From NCBI GenBank assembly GCA_023430825.1, contig JAEYYL010000176.1, forward strand, positions 1-22,913: a DNA stretch of 22,913 bases, given 5' to 3'. Shown here piece after piece: positions 8,786 through 15,894 of this stretch; the first letter of the stretch is position 1; each line of letters begins with the position of its first letter. The notes below the pieces were generated by a model. That model did no database searches and was not told the origin of the DNA. It worked only from the letters and a program-made list of their open reading frames with translations. This DNA is from Verrucomicrobiota bacterium. GTDB lineage: Bacteria; Verrucomicrobiota; Verrucomicrobiia; Opitutales; Opitutaceae. The position numbers and the translations under genes were made by a program.

Positions 8786-9745
8786 ATGCCGCGAATGAGC
8801 GAATCGCGGCTGAAAATTTTCTCGGGTAACTCGAATCGAGCCCTGGCGGAAGAAATCTGCCGCTCCATCGGCATGCCGCTCGGCGAGGCGACCGTCACGA
8901 GCTTCCCGGACGGCGAGTCGTTCGTGAAGATCAACGAAAACGTGCGCGGACACGACGTGTTCATCATCCAGTCGACCTGCCCGCCGACGAATCATCACCT
9001 GATGGAGTTGCTCATCATGATCGATGCGGCGCGCCGAGCCTCGGCCGCGCGCATCACCGCGGTGCTGCCGTTCTACGGCTACGCGCGTCAGGATCGCAAG
9101 GACCAGCCGCGCGTGCCCATCACCGCCAAGCTCGTCGCCAACCTGCTCGTCGCCGCGGGCGCCACGCGCATCCTGACGATGGATCTGCACAGCCAGCAGA
9201 TCCAGGGCTTCTTCGACATCCCGGTCGATCATCTCTACGCTTCGCCCGTCTTCTTCGAACACTTCGCCAAGCGCACGGCCGAGCGCACGCTGGTCGTTTG
9301 CTCGCCCGATGTCGGCGGGATGAAAATGGCCGCGGCCTACGCCGACGTGCTCGGCGCGACGCTCGGCCTGGTGGCGAAAAAACGCAAAAGCGCGACGACG
9401 GTGGAGGCGATGAGCGTCGTCGGCGACGTCGCCGGGTGCGATGTGCTGCTGGTCGACGATATCACGGAGACGGCGGGCACCCTCACCGCCGCGGCGAAAA
9501 TCCTGCGCGAGCACGGGGCGGTCAACATCACGGCCGCGGTGAGCCACTGCATCCTGAACGATGTCGCGCAGGACCGCCTGAAGTCGGGCCTCATCGACGA
9601 ACTCATCACCACGAACTCGACGCCGATCGACCCGAAGGGCTTGCCGATCACGGTGCTCAGCATCGCGAAGCTGCTCGGGCAGGCGATCATCCGGATCAAC
9701 AGCAACGAGAGCGTGACCGGACTCTTTCGGATCAAAGGCTTCTAG
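8786..9745 (+). CDS. prs: Ribose-phosphate pyrophosphokinase (PRPP synthase)
   Basis: A 319-residue enzyme making PRPP from ribose 5-phosphate and ATP, feeding purine, pyrimidine, histidine, tryptophan and NAD synthesis. Class I signatures are clear: KIFSGNSNRALAEEI at the start, ARQDRKDQPRVPITAK with the ATP and loop region, the metal and ribose-phosphate region TMDLHSQQIQGFFDIPVDHL, a flexible basic loop (AKKRKS) and the PRPP-binding loop LLVDDITETAGTL. In E. coli the last motif reads VDDMIDTGGT; here the second acidic residue is Glu, a conservative change. ATG at 8786 is used, but ATG at 8795 (MSESRL) is equally plausible. It follows lpxD by 16 bases and is likely co-transcribed with it. 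A PRPP consumer, pyrE, lies two genes away on the other strand. Confidence 0.96.
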   Translation: MPRMSESRLKIFSGNSNRALAEEICRSIGMPLGEATVTSFPDGESFVKINENVRGHDVFIIQSTCPPTNHHLMELLIMIDAARRASAARITAVLPFYGYARQDRKDQPRVPITAKLVANLLVAAGATRILTMDLHSQQIQGFFDIPVDHLYASPVFFEHFAKRTAERTLVVCSPDVGGMKMAAAYADVLGATLGLVAKKRKSATTVEAMSVVGDVAGCDVLLVDDITETAGTLTAAAKILREHGAVNITAAVSHCILNDVAQDRLKSGLIDELITTNSTPIDPKGLPITVLSIAKLLGQAIIRINSNESVTGLFRIKGF

Positions 9746-9843
9746 CGAGGAGTGCCCGTGCGCGCCGGGCGAACGGGGAATGCCGGTGAGAGTTGCGCCG
9801 GGTGCAATCCCGGTTAGCGCTTTGTCCGTTTTCTATTTCCTGC

Positions 9844-11271
9844 ATGAAAAACCAGCTCTTCTCCCGCCTGCTCGTCACGGCCGCGGCCGTGTGTGTGATT
9901 GCGACTCCGGGCTTCGCCGCCCAAGCCGCGAAAGCCGAGTCCTCCAGCCGGAAGTCGCCGGCGCTGCTCGAGGATCTCACTCCGGTCACCGAAGGGAAGT
10001 CGCCGGTGGTGACGAGCTACGCCGACGTCATCGAGCAGGCGCAGAAAGCCGTCGTGTCGGTGTATTCGAAAAAGATCGTGCGTGAGCGGGTGGCGATGAA
10101 TCCGCTGCTGCGGCAGTTTTTCGGCGACATCCCGAACCAGGAGCGCAAGCACGAGCAGGAGGGGCTCGGTTCCGGCGTCATCGTGTCGCCGGACGGCTAC
10201 ATTCTCACCAACAATCACGTCGTGGAGGGGGCCGACGAGTTGAAGGTCTCGCTGTCCGACGATCGCGAGTTGATCGCGAAGGTGATCGGCGCCGATCCGA
10301 AGACCGACATCGCCGTCATCAAGGTCGACGGCGAAAAGCTGCCGGTCGTCACGCTGACCGACAGCGACAACATCCGCGTGGGCGACGTCGTGTTCGCGGT
10401 CGGCAATCCGCTGGGGGTCGGGCAGACGGTGACGATGGGCATCGTGTCGGCGAAGGGCCGCAGCGTCGGCATCCTCGAGGAGGTGGCCGGTTACGAATCG
10501 TTCATCCAGACGGACGCGGCGATCAACATGGGCAACTCGGGCGGCGCGCTGGTCGACGCCAAGGGCCGGCTCATCGGCATCAACAGCGCGATCCTTTCGC
10601 CGTCGCGCGGCAACATCGGGATCGGTTTCGCCGTGCCGATCAATCTCGCGGCGTCCGTGATGCAGAGCCTGATCGAGTTCGGCTCCGTGTCGCGCGGCTA
10701 TCTCGGCGTGCAATCGCAGACGCTCACGCCGGACGATGCCGAAGCGCTCGGGCTGCCGCGCTCCACCAAGGGAGTGACGATCACCGATGTGACGCCCGAC
10801 AGCGCCGCCGAGAAGGCGGGCCTCGAGCGGGGCGACGTGATCCTGAGCGTGAACGACAAGACGGTCGCCGCGCTGCGCGATCTGCGAAACTACATCTCCC
10901 AGATGGCGCCGGGTTCGAAGGTGAAACTGAAGATCTCCCGCGATGGCGCGGAACGGGTGATGGACGTCACGCTCGGACGCCTGGACGAGAATCCGAACGA
11001 ATTGTTGACCGGCGTGCAGGTGACTCCGCTGACCTCCGAGGCGCGGCGTCGCTTGAACATTCCGGCCCGGCTGGACGGCTTGCTCGTGACGGAGGTCGAC
11101 GAGAATTCGCCCTTCGCGGATCGTCTCGCCGCGGATGTGCTGATCCTGCAGATCGATCGCGTGGATATCCGGGATATCGATACGGCGCGGCAGGCGCTGA
11201 CGCCGGGCCGCCACATGCTGTTCGTCTATTATCGCGGGGCGCTGCGCGTCGTCGGGATCAACATCCCGTAA
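9844..11271 (+). CDS. htrA: HtrA/Do-family periplasmic serine protease with two PDZ domains
   Basis: A 475-residue trypsin-like protease with an N-terminal signal peptide (KNQLFSRLLVTAAAVCVIA, cleavage expected near GFA-AQA). The triad is intact: H125 in TNNHVVEGA, D155 in KTDIAVIKV and S232 in MGNSGGAL. PDZ1 spans about 279-380 (RGYLGVQSQTL...GVTITDVTP) and PDZ2 about 388-475 (DGLLVTEVDENSPF...). This is the Do/DegP-like layout: degradation or chaperoning of misfolded envelope proteins. ATG 9844 is chosen because it begins the signal peptide; an upstream TTG at 9793 would bury it. The catalytic region has KKIVRERVAMNPLLRQFFGD, the usual LA-loop position. It is separated from prs by 98 bases and ends 49 bases from the convergent pyrE, with a hairpin between. 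Confidence 0.95.
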   Translation: MKNQLFSRLLVTAAAVCVIATPGFAAQAAKAESSSRKSPALLEDLTPVTEGKSPVVTSYADVIEQAQKAVVSVYSKKIVRERVAMNPLLRQFFGDIPNQERKHEQEGLGSGVIVSPDGYILTNNHVVEGADELKVSLSDDRELIAKVIGADPKTDIAVIKVDGEKLPVVTLTDSDNIRVGDVVFAVGNPLGVGQTVTMGIVSAKGRSVGILEEVAGYESFIQTDAAINMGNSGGALVDAKGRLIGINSAILSPSRGNIGIGFAVPINLAASVMQSLIEFGSVSRGYLGVQSQTLTPDDAEALGLPRSTKGVTITDVTPDSAAEKAGLERGDVILSVNDKTVAALRDLRNYISQMAPGSKVKLKISRDGAERVMDVTLGRLDENPNELLTGVQVTPLTSEARRRLNIPARLDGLLVTEVDENSPFADRLAADVLILQIDRVDIRDIDTARQALTPGRHMLFVYYRGALRVVGINIP

Positions 11272-11277
11272 ACGGCG

Positions 11278-11311
11278 CGCCGGGGGCGGGCGGTGGCTCG
11301 TTCCCCCGGCG
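11278..11311. terminator. Hairpin between convergent htrA and pyrE
   Basis: The arms CGCCGGGGG (11278-11286) and CCCCCGGCG (11303-11311) are perfect complements around a 16-base loop. The hairpin lies just after the htrA stop and ten bases beyond the pyrE stop, so it could end transcription from both sides. There is no U-tract on either side, so intrinsic termination is not certain. Confidence 0.5.
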
Positions 11312-11320
11312 GGGCGGAGT

Positions 11321-11890
11321 TCAACTTCCCGGCTTTTGCACGGGAATCTTCGCCAGCCAGTCGGGCAGCGCGTCGGCGGCGAAGGTGGGAAAACTGAGTT
11401 CGAGCAGCGAGATGGTGGGGACATCGAACCGGGCGGAGCCGGCGCTGCGGTCCACGAGCATGGCCACGGCGACGGGCAGGCCACCGGCTTTGCGCACGAG
11501 GTCGAGGCACTCGAGCACGCGGCCGCCGCGGGTGACGACGTCCTCCGCGATCAGCACGCGCTCGCCGGGCGCGAGCGTGAAGCCGCGTCGCATCACGAGC
11601 ACGTTGTTCTCCTTCTCGGCGAAAATGTAGCGCGCCCGGGCCTGGCGGGCGATTTCCTGGCCGATCACCAGGCCGCCCATCGCCGGCGCGAGGACGGTGG
11701 AGAAGGCGTGGCGCTGGAGCTTGGCGAGCAGGAGTTGCGCGAGACGCTCGACCGCATCGAGCTGCTGGCAGACCTGGGCGCACTGAAAGTAGTGGCCGCT
11801 GTGCAGGCCGGAACGGAGCACGAAGTGTCCCTCCTGCAAGGCGCGCGTGCGGACGAAGATGTCGAGAATCTCCTTTTGGGTCTGATCCAT
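11321..11890 (-). CDS. pyrE: Orotate phosphoribosyltransferase
   Basis: A 189-residue enzyme converting orotate and PRPP to orotidine 5'-phosphate in UMP synthesis. The type I phosphoribosyltransferase loop is seen in RVLIAEDVVTRGGRVLECL, with the two acidic residues of the motif (ED) and the TxGG turn. Other family blocks are FVLRSGLHSGHYFQC near the N-terminus, APAMGGLVIGQEIARQ, and FAEKENNVLVMRRGF before the PRPP loop. The short length fits the compact PyrE group. ATG 11890 (MDQTQKEIL) is preferred; the frame stays open to 11989, but that extension (PQNRNRPRRVQN...) looks like non-coding upstream DNA. It is convergent with htrA and divergent from the HTH-MBL gene, with an 80-base shared upstream region. 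Confidence 0.94.
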   Translation of the reverse strand: MDQTQKEILDIFVRTRALQEGHFVLRSGLHSGHYFQCAQVCQQLDAVERLAQLLLAKLQRHAFSTVLAPAMGGLVIGQEIARQARARYIFAEKENNVLVMRRGFTLAPGERVLIAEDVVTRGGRVLECLDLVRKAGGLPVAVAMLVDRSAGSARFDVPTISLLELSFPTFAADALPDWLAKIPVQKPGS

Positions 11891-11932
11891 CCGCCGACGC
11901 TGTTGGGCCGCGGCGCAAAAAACAAAATCATT

Positions 11933-11961
11933 TTGCACGCGGCGGGGACGGTTCCTATTCT
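11933..11961 (+). promoter_or_regulatory. Candidate sigma70-type promoter for the HTH-MBL gene
   Basis: TTGCAC (11933-11938) and TATTCT (11956-11961) are spaced by 17 bases. Each matches the bacterial consensus at four of six positions. The predicted start site falls within a few bases of the GTG at 11971, which would make a leaderless or nearly leaderless transcript. The region is otherwise AT-rich compared with its surroundings (AAAAAACAAAATCATTTT). It is a prediction from sequence only. Confidence 0.4.
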
Positions 11962-11970
11962 GCGGCTGCC

Positions 11971-12813
11971 GTGTTAAGCCCCGTGCCATTGGAAGACGAA
12001 CTCGGCGATGTGCTCGAGAAAGCCATGCGCCGCGCCGGCCTCACCGAAGAGGCGCTGGGGCGCCATGCCTCCGTCGTTCCGTCGCGCATCCTGGACGCGA
12101 TCAACTATCGCTCGGAGCTCACGGGCAGCGAGCTGTGCCGGCTCGCGACGGTGCTGCGACTCAACGAAATCGGGCTGTGCGCACTGGGCTGCGGTCGTTA
12201 CCCGCTTCCCGCGGCGGCGAATCTGCCGTTCACGGTGCATCCGCTGCGCATGCGCCACGGCATCGGCGTGGCCAACGCCTACCTCGTGGCCCAAACCGGG
12301 GCGTCGCGCGGCGTGCTTTTCGATACGGGGCCGAGCATCGAATCGCTGGAGGCCGCGTGGCCGCTGGCGATCCGTGCGGTCGACGCCGTGTTCCTCAGTC
12401 ACATCGAAACGGAACACGTGGGCGGGTTGTGCGAGATCGTTGCGCGCTTCGAGGTGCCGGTCGCGTATGGGCCCGCGGGCACGCCGGTGCCGTGTGCGGA
12501 GGTGGTCGGCGAGGGACGGCAATTGAGCTTCGGCGGGATTCGGGTGACCACGTTCAGCACGCCGGGACACGCCTTCGCGCACAACTGCTACCTCGTGGAG
12601 GCGACGAACCAGCCGGAGGCGACGGGCCTGCTCGTCTCGGGTGACTTGTTTTTCGCCGGCTCCGTCGGCTGTGCGCATTTCTGCCAACGCCAACTGGCCG
12701 CCAATCTGCGGCGGATGCTCGAATCCGTGCCGCCCCACACCGTGATCGCCCCCGGCCACGGGCCCATGACCACCGCGGCGAACGAGCTGCGCTTCAACCC
12801 GTTTGTCCTCTGA
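11971..12813 (+). CDS. HTH-like domain fused to metallo-beta-lactamase fold with altered HxExEH motif
   Basis: A 280-residue protein starting at GTG 11971 (GTG 11983 is possible). Residues about 5-70 resemble an XRE-type helix-turn-helix (DVLEKAMRRAGLTEEALGRH...LCRLATVLRLNEIGLCAL). From about 85 there is a metallo-beta-lactamase fold: ANAYLV and FDTGPS, then SHIETEHVGGL, STPGHAFAHN, SGDLFFAGSVG and IAPGHGPMTT. The later ligands H200, D225 and H263 are present. The first motif, normally HxHxDH, reads H144-I-E146-T-E148-H149, so the second His and the Asp are both Glu. A Glu at the second position is also seen in flavodiiron oxygen/NO reductases (HxExDH). Related Verrucomicrobia proteins with this fusion usually keep a standard motif, as far as I recall. 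It could be a hydrolase, a diiron sensor or a regulator. It is divergent from pyrE. Confidence 0.8.
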   Translation: MLSPVPLEDELGDVLEKAMRRAGLTEEALGRHASVVPSRILDAINYRSELTGSELCRLATVLRLNEIGLCALGCGRYPLPAAANLPFTVHPLRMRHGIGVANAYLVAQTGASRGVLFDTGPSIESLEAAWPLAIRAVDAVFLSHIETEHVGGLCEIVARFEVPVAYGPAGTPVPCAEVVGEGRQLSFGGIRVTTFSTPGHAFAHNCYLVEATNQPEATGLLVSGDLFFAGSVGCAHFCQRQLAANLRRMLESVPPHTVIAPGHGPMTTAANELRFNPFVL

Positions 12814-12820
12814 TCCCGCG

Positions 12821-12839
12821 CGCGGTCGCCCGGACCGCG
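12821..12839 (+). terminator. Hairpin after the HTH-MBL gene
   Basis: CGCGGTC (12821-12827) pairs with GACCGCG (12833-12839) around a five-base loop, eight bases after the stop codon. The stem is GC-only apart from one A-T pair but has no following U-tract. It may be a terminator or a Rho-independent-like structure of low efficiency. The rest of 12840-12987 shows no clear promoter or gene. Confidence 0.4.
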
Positions 12840-12987
12840 GTTGCGCGCGGACCGGACGAAAGCCACAGGATCGGGCGGGTTGGCCACGCAGGGAATGCAG
12901 GCGAACTGCGACCGGGCGGCGGTTGGACGATCCGCTGACAGAAGTCCCTTGCGCTGGCCCGGCGTGCGCCTTCACTCGTCCCCCTCC

Positions 12988-14478
12988 ATGGCTTACGACT
13001 GGCTCAAGGGAGTCGCCGACGAGTATGATGTGATCGTGATCGGCAGCGGTCTGGGCGGGCTGACCGGCGCGAACGTGCTGGCGAAGTCCGGCCATCGCGT
13101 GCTGCTGCTCGAACACCATTACCAGTTCGGCGGGCTGGCCACGTGGTTCACGCGGAAGGGCGGGCATATTTTCGACATCTCGCTGCACGGGTTTCCCGTC
13201 GGCATGATCAAGTCGTGCCGCAAATATTGGTCGAAGGAGATCGCCGACTCGATCGTGCAGCTGAAGGACATCCGTTTCGTGAATCCGCAAATGGATGTCT
13301 GGACGACGTTCACGCGCGAGGACTACACGCGGGTGCTCGTCGAGCAGTTCGGTTTGTCGCGCGAAACGGTGGAGTCGTTCTACGACTACCTCCGCGCGAT
13401 GAATTACTACGACAACAACCCGGAGACGACGGGCCAGATGCTCGAGCGATTCTTTCCGGGGCGCGACGACGTGAAGCGGCTGCTGATGGAGCCGATCGCG
13501 TATGCGAACGGTTCGTCCCTCGACGACCCGGCGATCACGTATGGGATCGTGTTCTCTAATTTCATGGGCTCGGGCGTCTATACGTTCCGCGGCGGCTCGG
13601 ACCTGCTGATCGAGAAGATGGTCGAGGAACTGAAACGCAACGGCGTCGAGCTCCGGAAAAAGGTGCTCGTGGACAAAATCCTCGTCGAGGAGCGCGACGG
13701 CCGGAAAGTCGCGTGCGGCATCGTGGCGAGCAGCGGCCGCGTCGTGCGCGCGAAGGCGGTGCTGTCGAACGCGAACATTCACAACACGATTTTCCGGATG
13801 GCCGGCGCCGAGAATTTTCCCGCGGATTACGTCGAGGAGGCGAAGGCGGTGCGGATCAACTCGAGCTCCTGCCAGGTGTATCTCGGGATTCGCAAGGGCG
13901 AGAGCATCCCGCACATCGGCGATCTCGTGTTCACGTCGGCGAATCCGAAGTTCAGCAGCGAGGAGTTGACGGATTTCCGCACGACGAGCCGCACGTTTTC
14001 CGTCTATTATCCCGACACGCGGCCCGGTTCGGAGCGTTACACGGTGGTCGTGTCGTTGAACGGCCGATACGGCGACTGGAACGCGCTGTCGCTCGAGGAC
14101 TACGAGCGCGAGAAGCAGCGGCTGATCGAGGAGTCGATCGTCGCGCTGGAGAAATTCATCCCCGACGTGCGCGCGAAGATCGACTGGCAGGAGGCGGCGA
14201 CGCCGCGGACGATCGAGCGTTACACGACGCATGCGCAGGGCACGTCGTTCGGGACGAAGTTCGAAGGGCTGAAGGTGTCGATGGAGCTGCCGGAGAAACT
14301 GCCCGGCCTGTTCCACGCCGGCTCCGTCGGGATCATCATGTCGGGCTGGCTCGGCACGATCAATTACGGCGTGATCGTGGCGAACAAGATCGACAAGGCG
14401 TTGTTCGACGCGAAGCGCCGAAGTGCCGCGGCGGATACGCCGGCGCAGGCGGTCGGATCGACCGCCGCCGATTCATGA
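12988..14478 (+). CDS. CrtI/retinol-saturase-like FAD-dependent oxidoreductase
   Basis: A 496-residue flavoprotein. Residues about 13-45 form a dinucleotide-binding fold (YDVIVIGSGLGGLTGANVLA, then HRVLLLEHH), followed by FGGLATWFTRKGGHIFDISL, the phytoene desaturase / retinol saturase type of N-terminus. The C-terminal FAD motif is near the end (LPGLFHAGSVGIIMSGWLG). The family covers carotenoid desaturases, isomerases and all-trans-retinol 13,14-reductases, which act on C=C bonds of long hydrophobic chains; the substrate here cannot be assigned. ATG 12988 begins the folded protein; the upstream open frame is unlike protein. Its stop overlaps the ATG of the FabZ-like gene by four bases (ATGA), so it is coupled to the fatty-acid and ole genes. 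No carotenoid synthase genes are near, so a lipid or hydrocarbon substrate is more likely, by inference. Confidence 0.88.
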   Translation: MAYDWLKGVADEYDVIVIGSGLGGLTGANVLAKSGHRVLLLEHHYQFGGLATWFTRKGGHIFDISLHGFPVGMIKSCRKYWSKEIADSIVQLKDIRFVNPQMDVWTTFTREDYTRVLVEQFGLSRETVESFYDYLRAMNYYDNNPETTGQMLERFFPGRDDVKRLLMEPIAYANGSSLDDPAITYGIVFSNFMGSGVYTFRGGSDLLIEKMVEELKRNGVELRKKVLVDKILVEERDGRKVACGIVASSGRVVRAKAVLSNANIHNTIFRMAGAENFPADYVEEAKAVRINSSSCQVYLGIRKGESIPHIGDLVFTSANPKFSSEELTDFRTTSRTFSVYYPDTRPGSERYTVVVSLNGRYGDWNALSLEDYEREKQRLIEESIVALEKFIPDVRAKIDWQEAATPRTIERYTTHAQGTSFGTKFEGLKVSMELPEKLPGLFHAGSVGIIMSGWLGTINYGVIVANKIDKALFDAKRRSAAADTPAQAVGSTAADS

Positions 14479-14918
14479 GTGCTGTCACCGACTACATCCC
14501 GCATCGGCCGCCGTTTCTCTTCATCGACGAGATGGTGAGCGAAACCGAGGACTCGCTGATCGCGCGTCGCACGTTCCACGCGGAGGAGGATTTCTACAAG
14601 GGGCACTACCCGGGTTCGCCGATCACGCCGGGCGTGATCTTGTGCGAAGCGGTGTTTCAGACCGGCGCGCTTTATATGTCGCGCCGCGCGCATGCGGCGG
14701 GCGCGAAGCCGGGCGAGGGCGTGCCGTTGCTCGCGAAGATCACCGACGTGCGTTTCCGCAATCCGGTTTTCCCCGGCGAAACGGTGACGGTCGAAGTGAA
14801 GCGCAAGGAGGAGCTCGGCGGTTTCACCATGATGAGCGGCGTGGTGAAGAACGGCGACAAGCGAGTGTTGACGCTCGATTTCGCGGTCGCGTGGAAAACG
14901 CCCGAGGGCCAGAAGTAA
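14475..14918 (+). CDS. FabZ/FabA-like 3-hydroxyacyl-ACP dehydratase (hotdog fold)
   Basis: A 147-residue hotdog protein that should dehydrate 3-hydroxyacyl-ACP to trans-2-enoyl-ACP. It opens with IPHRPPFLFIDEM, the FabZ-type start, and carries the catalytic pair H44 (in KGHYPGSPITPGV) and E58 (in ILCEAVFQTGALYM). Later blocks (ITDVRFRNPVFPGETV and VEVKRKEELGGF) fit the central hotdog sheet. The length is typical for FabZ. The start codon overlaps the stop of the flavoprotein gene, and a FabI-like reductase starts 30 bases downstream. Whether it is the housekeeping FabZ or a pathway-specific copy for the ole cluster cannot be told from this window. Confidence 0.88.
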   Translation: MSAVTDYIPHRPPFLFIDEMVSETEDSLIARRTFHAEEDFYKGHYPGSPITPGVILCEAVFQTGALYMSRRAHAAGAKPGEGVPLLAKITDVRFRNPVFPGETVTVEVKRKEELGGFTMMSGVVKNGDKRVLTLDFAVAWKTPEGQK

Positions 14919-14948
14919 GCGGCGGTCGAATCGCGCCCGCTCCCCACC

Positions 14949-15776
14949 ATGCCCGATTTTCTGCAGGTTTCCGGAAAGACGTTCGTCGTTTTCGGCGTCG
15001 CCAATCGCAAGAGCGTCGCGTGGCTGATCGCGAAATCGCTCGAGGAGCAGGGCGCGAAAGTGATCTACAGCGTGCGCTCGGAAGCGCGGCGGAAATCGCT
15101 CGAAACTTTGCTGGCCGGAAAACCCGTTTTCCTCTGCGACGTGGAGGAGGACGGTGCGGCGGCGCGGCTGGCGGGCGAGATCGCGGCCGCGGGCCACGGG
15201 ATCATTCACGGGTTGGTGCACTCGATCGCGTTCGCGAACTACCGCGAAGGCTTCAAGGCGTTTCACGAGACGAAGCGCGCGGACTTTCTGCAGGCGACGG
15301 CGATCTCGGCGTTTTCGCTCGTGGAGATCGCGAATGCGTTCAAGCCGCACCTCGCGAAGAACGCCTCGGTGGTGACGATCGGGATTTCTTCGCTGCTGGT
15401 GACGCCCGACAACTACGGCTACATGGGCCCGATCAAGGCCGCGCTCGAGTCGGCGGCGCGGTTTCTCGCGAAGTCCTTCAGCGAACACAGCGAGGTGCGT
15501 TTCAATGTCGTCGGCTCGGGTCCGCTCAAGACCAGCGCATCGGCGGGGATTCCCGGTTACCTGGAGAGTTATCTTTACGCGGAGAAGCTCACGTATCGGA
15601 AGCGCAACCTCGCGACGCAGGAAGTGGCGGATGTCGCGCTGTTCCTGTTGAGCGAGCGCAGCAGCGGCGTGAACGGCACGACGCTGGTCGTCGACGCCGG
15701 CCTCGGTTCGAACTATTTCGACAAGGAAATCATCTCGCTGGCGATGCGGCTCGCGGCTGCGCCGTCCGCCAAGTGA
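14949..15776 (+). CDS. fabI: FabI-like enoyl-ACP reductase
   Basis: A 275-residue SDR-family protein that should reduce trans-2-enoyl-ACP with NAD(P)H. The cofactor motif is the FabI type (FVVFGVANRKSVAWLIAKSL) rather than the classical SDR GxxxGxG. The catalytic Tyr-x6-Lys is Y156 and K163 (NYGYMGPIKAALES), the same numbering as in E. coli FabI. The substrate loop (FNVVGSGPLKTSASAGIPGY) and C-terminal GTTLVVDAGLGSNYF are also present. The second tyrosine found in E. coli FabI (Tyr146) has no counterpart: the local sequence is GISSLLVTPDN, two residues shorter by eye. It follows the FabZ-like gene by 30 bases and precedes oleA after a palindromic element, consistent with a local acyl-chain supply. 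Confidence 0.9.
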   Translation: MPDFLQVSGKTFVVFGVANRKSVAWLIAKSLEEQGAKVIYSVRSEARRKSLETLLAGKPVFLCDVEEDGAAARLAGEIAAAGHGIIHGLVHSIAFANYREGFKAFHETKRADFLQATAISAFSLVEIANAFKPHLAKNASVVTIGISSLLVTPDNYGYMGPIKAALESAARFLAKSFSEHSEVRFNVVGSGPLKTSASAGIPGYLESYLYAEKLTYRKRNLATQEVADVALFLLSERSSGVNGTTLVVDAGLGSNYFDKEIISLAMRLAAAPSAK

Positions 15777-15801
15777 ACATGTCGCGCATGCTGAGAAAGA
15801 T

Positions 15802-15886
15802 CGAAGGTAGGAGCCTGCTTGCAGGCGATATCGCGCCCCGCCTGCGATCGTTCGGGCCATCGCCTGCAAGCAGGCTCCTACCTTCG
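15802..15886. repeat. GTAG-type REP doublet, perfect 28-bp inverted repeat
   Basis: The arms at 15802-15829 and 15859-15886 are exact reverse complements separated by 29 bases. Each outer end contains GTAGGAGCCTGC followed by TTGCAGGCGAT, and each arm is itself a small hairpin (CCTGC-TT-GCAGG). This is the layout of GTAG REP sequences paired as a BIME, as known from Pseudomonas and other genomes. It lies between the fabI stop and the oleA start and could act as a transcript processing or attenuation structure. Confidence 0.88.
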
Positions 15887-15894
15887 GACCGCTC

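Noticed and set aside
9773..9826. Cobalamin-riboswitch-like text (GGGGAATGCCGGTGAGAG...) before htrA
   Set aside because: Only a short stretch resembles the B12 element; the B12 box is absent, the 98-base gap is too short, and htrA is not a B12-related gene.
9814..11484. 556-codon minus-strand ORF opposite htrA
   Set aside because: It is a His/Arg/Asp-rich shadow of a gene with intact protease triad and PDZ domains.
12841..12987. N-terminal extension of the FAD oxidoreductase
   Set aside because: The extension is arginine/glycine-rich and unlike the family; the fold starts at ATG 12988.
11974..14316. 780-codon minus-strand ORF
   Set aside because: It is antisense to two recognisable genes (MBL and FAD oxidoreductase) and has no recognisable domain.
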